Positions 1 to 5,495 of a stretch of DNA of 7,184 nucleotides are shown here, piece after piece; the stretch's first letter is position 1, and each line of letters begins with the position of its first letter. The notes under the pieces were generated by a model. It ran no database searches. It worked only from the letters and a program-made list of their open reading frames with translations, and was not told the DNA's origin. This DNA is from Flavobacteriaceae bacterium UBA3078 (GTDB lineage Bacteria; Bacteroidota; Bacteroidia; Flavobacteriales; Flavobacteriaceae), in the NCBI GenBank assembly GCA_002366675.1, contig DFBO01000154.1:1-7184 (forward strand), read 5' to 3'. A program made the translations under genes and the position numbers.

Positions 1-876
1 AAATCTTCAGGAAGAGGACAGCAAAAAGGAGGAGCCAGCCAATCAAGTCATGGGAGTAATTCGTCTCAAGGTAAAAGTTATGCTAGAGGAAATACGCCAA
101 CAAATAAGCAACCATTTTCTGCATCTAAGCCTAAAACAGCAAAAAAGTCAGCTCCAAACAATTCGAATCCAGATGAGATTCGTTTAAATAAATACATTGC
201 TAATTCTGGTATTTGCTCACGTAGAGAAGCAGATGAGCATATTGCTATAGGATTGGTATCTGTTAATGGTAAAGTGATTACTGAGATGGGTTACAAAGTA
301 AAGCTTGAAGATGAGGTTCGTTACGACGGAACTCGAATAAATCCAGAAAAGAAAGCTTATGTATTGCTTAACAAACCTAAAGGATTTGCTACTACAACTG
401 CCGAAGGAAAAGGTAGAACAGTTATGGATTTAGTAGCAAATGCTACTTCTTCAAGAATTAAGCCTATAGGGCGTTTAGGTAGAAACTCTAAAGGGCTTTT
501 GTTATTCACAAATGATGATACTGTTGTTAAAAAATTCACCAACTCTAAAAATGGTGTGCCACGATTATTTCAAGTTGAATTAGATAAAAACTTAAAAATT
601 GAAGACCTTAAAAAAATTAGGGAAGGATTTAAAGTTGATGGAAAATTAATCGCTGTTGAAGAGATAAGCTACATTGATGGAGCTTCAAAAAAGGAAATTG
701 GTCTTAAAATCAAGAACACTGGAAACACCATTTTAAGAACCATTTTCGACGAGTTGAATTACGATATTATTAGTTTAGACTGTGTTGCTATTGGACATCT
801 TACTAAAAAAGATATTCCACGAGGTCATTGGAAACACTTAACAGAACAGGAGGTAAATACCTTAAAGATGTTGTAG
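1..876 (+). CDS. RsuA/RluB-type pseudouridine synthase homologue, 5'-partial, probable pseudoenzyme
   Basis: The frame is open from base 1 to the TAG at 874-876 (291 residues in the window), so the gene starts left of the window. A start at the TTG at 253 would cut through the S4 RNA-binding domain and is rejected. Codons 1-58 are a low-complexity S/G/K/N/Q-rich tail. Codons 60-107 form an S4 domain (RLNKYIANSGICSRREAD, then VSVNGK). From about codon 118 comes the pseudouridine synthase fold, starting with LLNKPKGF. Known enzymes of this family isomerise uridine in rRNA and carry GRLD, whose Asp is the nucleophile. Here the motif is GRLGRNSKGLLLFTND, with Gly at codon 160 (GGT, 478-480). The usual Tyr of the K-x-Y-x-V motif is Phe190, the NRxVRR-like stretch reads NTILRT (codons 242-247), and the Arg expected after LD is Cys261. 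The fold and frame are intact but the active site is not, so I infer an RNA-binding or ribosome-assembly role without catalysis. Its 3' end converges on the next gene with 7 nt between. Confidence 0.9.
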   Translation, partial: KSSGRGQQKGGASQSSHGSNSSQGKSYARGNTPTNKQPFSASKPKTAKKSAPNNSNPDEIRLNKYIANSGICSRREADEHIAIGLVSVNGKVITEMGYKVKLEDEVRYDGTRINPEKKAYVLLNKPKGFATTTAEGKGRTVMDLVANATSSRIKPIGRLGRNSKGLLLFTNDDTVVKKFTNSKNGVPRLFQVELDKNLKIEDLKKIREGFKVDGKLIAVEEISYIDGASKKEIGLKIKNTGNTILRTIFDELNYDIISLDCVAIGHLTKKDIPRGHWKHLTEQEVNTLKML

Positions 877-883
877 TCTAAAA

Positions 884-1897
884 TTAGTGCTCAACCTTTA
901 CTGTAAATGTTGAAATTAAACCTTCCCCAAAATAAACATGTACATCATAAAAACCATTAGAATTAAATTGGTGTTCTAAAGTTAAAGTATGGCCTTTTAT
1001 AGAAGTATAAGTAGGTTTGGTTTTTTTATTTTTATGGCCATTATCAATTAATAGAGATATTTCTTTTTGTACAATTGGCTTTTGAAGTACAAACTTTATG
1101 GCTACCTTTTCATGCTTTGCAATAGTTTGATGCATTTTTTTAGGTGAGGGGAGAGTCAATAAATTTTCATATGCTTTTCCATAAATAACAGGAGCTTCTA
1201 AAAAATCATTAAATGTAGAAGTGTTACCTTCAAGAAGAAACCACTTTTTTTCAATTGGAAAGTGATTTACAGCAAACAATTCAGGATTAGATAAAAAATA
1301 GCCATCGTTGTATTGAAAAGTAAATTGAAGGGTACTTGCATTTTGTATGCCACTTGCCCAAGTTGGGTCGCATAAGTACCACTTGCCATTTAGTTCAATA
1401 GCAATCCATGAATGGTTGGGGCTGTTTAATTCATCAATATTTGTAGTACTTGTTCTACCATAGCCATTAATAATTTCACTATTCAAATTGGCCAAATCAG
1501 CTAGTTTCTTTATTAAATAAGCATAGCCAGAACAAATTGTCTTTTTGTTTTTTAATAGTTTATGGAATATAACTTTATTAAGTTGAGAGTTCCAATGGCT
1601 TAACTTAAGACTATCATTTTTAAATTTCCTTCGTTTACGCTTGTTTTTTAAATACAGATTATAATCGTTTGAGATATTCGTGCAAACCCATAAATAGATA
1701 GCTCTAAAACGTTCTGCTTCCGTTGGTAATCCATCTGTTAGCTTATTAATTAATTTAGGTAAATTATTTAATTTTTCATTTTTGCAAGACTGGGCATTTC
1801 TATCTGCTTGACTAAAATCAATATGGCTAAAATCAGATTGTTGGGCGAAAATTGGGCATACAAAAATAAATGAAATTAGAAACCAGAAGTTTATCAT
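884..1897 (-). CDS. Secreted transglutaminase-like protein (Cys-His-Asp triad)
   Basis: This is a 337-residue protein with an N-terminal signal peptide (hydrophobic residues 2-17, likely cleavage near PIFA-QQ at 18/19), so it should act in the periplasm or at the cell surface. The transglutaminase-like core spans about residues 60-185. The expected catalytic triad is visible: Cys122 in KKTICSGYAYL, His162 in NHSWIAIELNGKWY and Asp177 in LCDPTWASG. The pattern YLWVCTNISNDY ahead of the Cys and WYLCDPTWASG after the His is typical of the kyphoscoliosis/CYK3-like branch. Members of this superfamily can be peptidases, amidases or cross-linkers, and the sequence does not decide which. Residues 190-337 form a beta-rich C-terminal region ending in FYDVHVYFGEGLISTFTVKV, possibly an Ig-like module. 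A basic patch (KNKRKRRKFK, 84-93) lies in the core. The ATG at 1897 puts the signal peptide at the N-terminus. It lies 17 nt after the CarboxypepD_reg-like gene, probably in the same transcript. Confidence 0.88.
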   Translation of the reverse strand: MINFWFLISFIFVCPIFAQQSDFSHIDFSQADRNAQSCKNEKLNNLPKLINKLTDGLPTEAERFRAIYLWVCTNISNDYNLYLKNKRKRRKFKNDSLKLSHWNSQLNKVIFHKLLKNKKTICSGYAYLIKKLADLANLNSEIINGYGRTSTTNIDELNSPNHSWIAIELNGKWYLCDPTWASGIQNASTLQFTFQYNDGYFLSNPELFAVNHFPIEKKWFLLEGNTSTFNDFLEAPVIYGKAYENLLTLPSPKKMHQTIAKHEKVAIKFVLQKPIVQKEISLLIDNGHKNKKTKPTYTSIKGHTLTLEHQFNSNGFYDVHVYFGEGLISTFTVKVEH

Positions 1898-1914
1898 CCG
1901 AAGGAAGAGAGTTG

Positions 1915-2346
1915 CTAATTACTTTTAGATTTATAGGGTTTATCTACTTGTGGAGCACCTAGCATTTCAACAACATCAGAAGACATGGTAACTTCAAGGA
2001 ATTTACTATTTTCAACAATTGTAATTTCTATAGTGTTGAAACCTAAATGTGAAAAAATTAATATATCGTTTTGCTTTAATTCTTTTGGAAAAGTAAATGT
2101 CCCATCTTCGCTAGCAAATGTTCCTACCTTAGTTCCTTTTAAAGTAATATTGGCTTCAAGAGGTTTTCCTAATTCATCGTTTACCACGCCTTCTACCATT
2201 ATGTCCTGATTAGTTGAGGCTAGATCTGTTTGTGCATGAATAGGATTTGAGACTAGAAAAACAATTATAAAAAACCCAATCAAGCCAATTAAGTTCTTTA
2301 GCTTTAAGCTAAATCTGTTTTGTATTAATATCTTATTTGTTCTCAT
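1915..2346 (-). CDS. Exported stand-alone CarboxypepD_reg-like domain protein
   Basis: This is a 143-residue protein. The N-terminus is basic (R2, K5, R11, K15, K17), followed by a hydrophobic stretch (about 19-33) and a likely signal-peptidase site near IHA-QT (38/39), so it is exported. Residues about 50-122 match the CarboxypepD_reg-like beta-sandwich: VEGVVNDELGKPLEANITLKG, then GTFASEDGTFTFP, then DILIFSHLGFNTIEI. That module normally forms the N-terminal domain of SusC/TonB-dependent receptors in Bacteroidota. Here no plug or barrel follows, and the protein ends after a short polar tail (PQVDKPYKSKSN). It is therefore a small stand-alone version rather than a truncated receptor, since both its start and stop are clear. 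It is the first gene of a probable two-gene operon with the transglutaminase-like gene. A structural or partner-binding role in the envelope is an inference; no catalytic residues are seen. Only one in-frame ATG precedes the signal peptide, which fixes the start. Confidence 0.82.
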   Translation of the reverse strand: MRTNKILIQNRFSLKLKNLIGLIGFFIIVFLVSNPIHAQTDLASTNQDIMVEGVVNDELGKPLEANITLKGTKVGTFASEDGTFTFPKELKQNDILIFSHLGFNTIEITIVENSKFLEVTMSSDVVEMLGAPQVDKPYKSKSN

Positions 2347-2690
2347 GATAATACAGTTTTGTCAAATTTTGAACTTACGTTATTCAACTTTCTAAATTGT
2401 TTTTTAAGTTGATCGTTTATTGGATAAGTGAAATTTGAAATTATATTATAAGATAGTGAAAATAAAAATAAAAAAGCCTCTTATAATTAAAATTTTCATA
2501 TTTCATATAAATCATATTTATCTGAACAATTCGAAAGATATTCCTATGTTCGGACTTTAGATAATTAGGAAGTCATAATCAAATGAACCTTATAGATTAT
2601 AGAAAATATTTTTATGATGTTATTAGAATAAAATAATATATTTATCTAATTATTAATTTCTTTAAAAGAAAGACAAAAAGAAACAACAAT
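2347..2690. other. AT-rich divergent intergenic region
   Basis: This 344-nt stretch separates two divergently transcribed units (minus strand from 2346, plus strand from 2691) and must hold at least two promoters. I see no convincing gene, tRNA or terminator. The Bacteroidota promoter pattern (TTG about 20 nt upstream of TAnnTTTG) has no clean match on either strand. Partial matches are TATGTTCG at 2545-2552 (plus strand, one mismatch, no TTG box at the right distance) and AAAATTTG on the minus strand near 2365-2372. A short A/T palindrome (TTTCTTT-A-AAAGAAA) lies at about 2658-2672, in the likely leader of the plus-strand unit. Confidence 0.6.
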
Positions 2691-2999
2691 CTGAAACGCG
2701 TAATTGTAGATTTTAAAAAATTAACACCAGAAATTCTCGCCTTATTGGTGGAAAAATATCCAAATGGTTATGATGAAGATCAGATAATTTCATTTAAAAA
2801 TGTTCAAAATGAACTTATCGAGGCTGTTGAGGTAACTACAGAAGACACCAAGTATATAGTTAAAGTTAGTGTTAAGCTTGAATTAGCTATGGAGAATTAT
2901 GACGAGGATGATTACGAAGATTTCGCTGAAGACGATCCAGAAGCAGTGCAAAATCTAGAGATTGAATACGAAGCTTCTAAAGAAATGGACAAATACTAA
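2691..2999 (+). CDS. Small acidic uncharacterised protein, probable CTG start
   Basis: This predicted 102-residue protein belongs to no family I can name functionally. From the CTG at 2691 it begins (M)KRVIVDFKKLTPEILALLVEKYPNGYDEDQIISFKN, continues with a beta-like stretch (IEAVEVTTEDTKYIVKVSVKL) and ends in a strongly acidic tail (ENYDEDDYEDFAEDDPE, about residues 68-84). The reading frame is open back to the TAA at 2634 but contains no ATG before the mature sequence. The only TTG (2745) lies inside the predicted first helix and would remove KRVIVDFKKLTPEILAL. From memory, similar short flavobacterial proteins begin MKxVIVDFKKLT, so CTG stands where ATG is expected. This is a recollection, not a search. 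No signal peptide or membrane segment is seen, so it is likely cytoplasmic. It lies 13 nt before a second small gene, probably co-transcribed. Confidence 0.72.
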   Translation: MKRVIVDFKKLTPEILALLVEKYPNGYDEDQIISFKNVQNELIEAVEVTTEDTKYIVKVSVKLELAMENYDEDDYEDFAEDDPEAVQNLEIEYEASKEMDKY

Positions 3000-3012
3000 A
3001 TATTGTAACCTT

Positions 3013-3243
3013 ATGAGAAAAGCGGAATTTTTATCTTATGAAGACGGCTATTTTACTTTCATGTTTGAAAATGGAGAAGAACTGGTTTTTGACGAAGTTC
3101 TTCCTAGAGTTTTAAAACAATTCGATTTAGAAAACGACGAGAGTTTAATTAATAAATCTTTTAGAATCACTTTCATAGAAGTATATGATAAACATGATGA
3201 AGATTCTGTGATTTATAGAGTAGAAAGTTTAAAACCACTTTAA
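3013..3243 (+). CDS. Small uncharacterised acidic protein
   Basis: This is a 76-residue protein starting at the ATG at 3013, 13 nt after the preceding stop codon. A longer reading from a TTG at 2962 would overlap the previous gene and add an unconvincing LNTKLLKKWTNTKYCNL segment, so the ATG is preferred. The sequence (MRKAEFLSYEDGYFTFMFENGEELVFDEVLPRVLKQFDL, then SFRITFIEVYDKHDEDSVIYRVESLKPL) suggests a compact beta-rich fold with a central helix. It has no signal peptide, membrane segment or catalytic motif. I do not recognise a function. The close spacing and shared acidic, cytoplasmic character suggest it is expressed with the upstream gene. It ends 25 nt from the stop codon of the convergent hydrolase gene, with no clear hairpin terminator between them. 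Confidence 0.75.
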   Translation: MRKAEFLSYEDGYFTFMFENGEELVFDEVLPRVLKQFDLENDESLINKSFRITFIEVYDKHDEDSVIYRVESLKPL

Positions 3244-3268
3244 ATTTTATAACCTACAACACGCATTG

Positions 3269-4093
3269 TTAAAGAATTACTTTTAATAGATCAAAATATT
3301 CTTTAGTTATATGTAAACCATTATGTCCAGCATCTGTAATTGGATGAAGGGTTATTTTTTTAGGTAGCAAGGAATATAGTTTTTTTGCATTTGTATCTGG
3401 ATGAATTAAAAAATCTCGAGTACCATAACATATTTTAATCGGACAGGACACGTCTTTTATAAATTGATAGGTTGGAATATCATATTTTATTAAAAAATTT
3501 GGAATTGGAGGCGCAATTTCTTCAGTAATTAAGGTTTTCCAAGAGTAGTATGGTGCATTTAGGATAAGCATTTTTGGTTGATTCCTTGAAGCTACATAGG
3601 ACGCTAAACCTGATCCTAAAGAATAACCTAATACGATAATGTTTTCTTCCTTATATCGCTGCTTGACAAAGTTATAAACTTTTTCAGAATCATATAAAAG
3701 CTCATGAGTATTACAATATTCGCCATCACTTTTGCCGTAATTCCTATAGTCAAAGAATAAAATATCATAACCATTATCTAAATAAAGAGGAGCTCTAATT
3801 CCCCATTCATGTATGGCTCCTGCATTACCATGATAATAGATAATAACACCCTTACTAGGTTGTTGGGTTTTAAATAGCAAAGCATTTAAAGAAACATCTT
3901 TGTCTACAGGAATGTTGAGTTCTTCAAAATCTTGATTAAAATTGAAAACATAATTTTTTTCAAGATGTTTAGGATTAAAAAAGAACCGTTCTTGTTTAAA
4001 ATACATAAAAATTAATGAAAGAATATAAAGACCAACGATTGATAGAATTATGCGCAATAATTGTCTAAAGATTTTAGGAAAATTAATTTTCAA
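3269..4093 (-). CDS. Membrane-anchored alpha/beta hydrolase (ABHD13/BEM46-like)
   Basis: This is a 274-residue serine hydrolase. Residues about 11-32 (LLRIILSIVGLYILSLIFMYF) form an N-terminal membrane anchor, followed by the alpha/beta hydrolase domain. Visible motifs are the oxyanion-hole segment HGNAG (88-92), the FFDYRNYGKSDG turn (113-124), the nucleophile elbow GYSLGSG with Ser158, Asp227 in GTRDFLIHP and His257 in DAGHNGL. The complete Ser-Asp-His triad predicts an active esterase, lipase or thioesterase; the substrate is unknown. This arrangement of membrane anchor, HGNAG and GYSLG matches the ABHD13/BEM46-like group. The start is TTG at 4091-4093, because the next in-frame Met (residue 30) would remove the anchor and no ATG lies between the upstream in-frame TAA and the TTG. 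The start overlaps the upstream GT-C gene by 11 nt, implying translational coupling. It is the last gene of the minus-strand operon, so its substrate may be a product or carrier of that pathway. Confidence 0.88.
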   Translation of the reverse strand: MKINFPKIFRQLLRIILSIVGLYILSLIFMYFKQERFFFNPKHLEKNYVFNFNQDFEELNIPVDKDVSLNALLFKTQQPSKGVIIYYHGNAGAIHEWGIRAPLYLDNGYDILFFDYRNYGKSDGEYCNTHELLYDSEKVYNFVKQRYKEENIIVLGYSLGSGLASYVASRNQPKMLILNAPYYSWKTLITEEIAPPIPNFLIKYDIPTYQFIKDVSCPIKICYGTRDFLIHPDTNAKKLYSLLPKKITLHPITDAGHNGLHITKEYFDLLKVIL

Positions 4094-5495
4094 CAGCTTT
4101 GGTTTTTAATAGGTCATGCAAAAATACAGTAAAAACCACTAAATATTCTAATGCAATAATCCATAAGTTTTCGGTATTATTGCTATTGGTATAAGCTAAG
4201 TAGCTTAACACGATAATAAAACTCCAAACAAGTGCAAATTTGTAATTGGTAAATATGGATAAAAATAAAAGTGTAGCTACATACCATGGATGAACTGTAG
4301 TTGCTGTAAAATAATAGAAAGATAATGCCAAAAGCATGGCTGTTATTAATTGAATCATTGATTTATTCTTACGAATGAAAGCTAATCCAGCAACAAATAA
4401 GAAAACTAGAATAGCAGTGTATTTTCCAATAATGGCAATTTCATTATAACCTCTAAATAAATATCCCACTTCTCTAGCTATATAATACAAACTTGCATTA
4501 AACTCAAAATTTTGAAACCATAATCCAACAGTTTCGGCATAGTTGGCAACAAACTTTTGTGAGAAAAAAGGTAAAAATAGTAATACAGTAACCAAGCCAA
4601 CAATAGTATAGAAACCAATTAGTTTTATCATTCCTTCTAAAACAGGAACCCATTTTTTAGTTAATAAATTTTTCTTTTCGTCATGCTGAACTCGTTTCAG
4701 CATCTCATTATTATTCGATATAAACCATTGCCAAAACAAGGGTGTAAATAACAAAGGAATCAACTTAATTGAAACCGAACAAGCAAATACTACGGCAGCT
4801 AGTTGCCATTTTTTTGAATGTAATAAATACAAACTCCAGACTAGAAAGAAGATCATAACACCTTCAAAATGTAGATTTCCAGTAAGCTCAATAATAATAA
4901 ACGGATTCAATAGATACCAAAAAATATGATACGTTGGAAGCTGTAGTTTTTCGAGCAGTTTTTGTCCGAAGTAAAGCGTTCCAAAATCTGCAGCAATAAT
5001 TATCAAACGAAGTCCAATTACAGAACCTAAAATACTTTGTCCTGGAAATAGATTGGCAATTGCAAAACATAACTGATTTAATGGTGGATAATTAGTATAA
5101 TGATTAGCGCTCAAACTTCCCATGCCTTCATATAATTCTTTGGCTTGAGAAACGGGAAAATCGTTTAGAGAAATAAAGAATTTTGGAGTGTATAAATATG
5201 GATTAAAACCTTCTAGAATCATTCTGCCATCCCAAATAAAACGATAAAAATCTTGAGATAGGTTTGGAATGGCTAAAATAAATAAGGTTCTAAATGTAAA
5301 TGCTAACCAAGTAAGTAGCTTTAGGTTGTTTTTGTTTAATTGTATGATTTTGTAAAACAAAAAGAATAAAGCTGTATAAAGGCCTATAAGTTTTACATAA
5401 TCAGTTCTTAATAAATCATAAGCAAATGACCAATAAAATAAGATTGAAAAAAAGGCTAATAGAATTTGAATTTTATGACGTTTCCAAAATTGCAT
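4083..5495 (-). CDS. GT-C polyprenyl-phosphate-sugar-dependent mannosyltransferase-like membrane protein
   Basis: This is a 470-residue integral membrane protein with about 11-13 hydrophobic helices. After the first helices comes the loop SQDFYRFIWDGRMILEGFNPY (80-100), the GT-C signature in which the acidic residue after the first helices (Asp82) is the expected catalytic base. Next are NHYTNYPPLNQ (131-141), typical of GT87/MptA-B-like mannosyltransferases, and the late TVHPWYVATL motif (400-409). Such enzymes take a sugar from a polyprenyl-phosphate donor and transfer it on the outer side of the cytoplasmic membrane. The sugar (mannose is only the family's common case) and acceptor are unknown. 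Residues 264-273 (EMLKRVQHDE), in the hydrophilic loop between the helices at about 231-256 and 291-312, are encoded by a short palindromic repeat rather than family sequence. The ATG at 5495 overlaps the preceding stop by one base (TAATG). Confidence 0.85.
   Translation of the reverse strand: MQFWKRHKIQILLAFFSILFYWSFAYDLLRTDYVKLIGLYTALFFLFYKIIQLNKNNLKLLTWLAFTFRTLFILAIPNLSQDFYRFIWDGRMILEGFNPYLYTPKFFISLNDFPVSQAKELYEGMGSLSANHYTNYPPLNQLCFAIANLFPGQSILGSVIGLRLIIIAADFGTLYFGQKLLEKLQLPTYHIFWYLLNPFIIIELTGNLHFEGVMIFFLVWSLYLLHSKKWQLAAVVFACSVSIKLIPLLFTPLFWQWFISNNNEMLKRVQHDEKKNLLTKKWVPVLEGMIKLIGFYTIVGLVTVLLFLPFFSQKFVANYAETVGLWFQNFEFNASLYYIAREVGYLFRGYNEIAIIGKYTAILVFLFVAGLAFIRKNKSMIQLITAMLLALSFYYFTATTVHPWYVATLLFLSIFTNYKFALVWSFIIVLSYLAYTNSNNTENLWIIALEYLVVFTVFLHDLLKTKAVEN
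4679..4706. repeat. REP-like palindromic element inside the GT-C gene
   Basis: On the plus strand, ATGCTGAA (4683-4690) and TTCAGCAT (4696-4703) are perfect 8-nt inverted arms around the 5-nt loop CTCGT. Conserved-looking flanks CGTC and CTC complete a unit of about 28 bp. From memory, near-identical CGTCATGCTGAAC...TTTCAGCATCTC units are interspersed in many Bacteroidota genomes; this needs a genome search. It is richer in G+C than its surroundings and is read in frame on the minus strand as EMLKRVQHD. Confidence 0.75.

Noticed and set aside
357..542. 61-codon minus-strand open frame
   Set aside because: It lies wholly antisense to the pseudouridine synthase domain and has no protein-like features.
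253..876. Pseudouridine synthase starting at TTG 253
   Set aside because: The frame stays open to base 1, and this start would split a clear S4 domain, so the gene is 5'-partial.
1985..2209. 74-codon plus-strand open frame
   Set aside because: It lies antisense to the CarboxypepD_reg-like gene, whose domain motifs are clear.
2471..2482. AAAAAAGCCTCT, resembling one arm of a rho-independent terminator
   Set aside because: No matching GAGGC...TTTT arm follows, so no hairpin can be drawn.
2545..2552. TATGTTCG as a Bacteroidota -7 promoter box
   Set aside because: It has one mismatch to TAnnTTTG and no TTG element about 20 nt upstream, so it is too weak to call.
2658..2672. TTTCTTT-A-AAAGAAA palindrome as an operator or terminator
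   Set aside because: The loop is a single base and the stem is almost entirely A/T. In such AT-rich DNA it is expected by chance.
2962..3012. N-terminal extension of the second small protein from TTG 2962
   Set aside because: It overlaps the end of the preceding gene, and the added residues look unlike a conserved N-terminus. The ATG at 3013 is well placed.
4888..5070. 60-codon minus-strand open frame
   Set aside because: It lies within the GT-C gene in another frame. It is Cys/Ser/Tyr-rich nonsense with no family resemblance.
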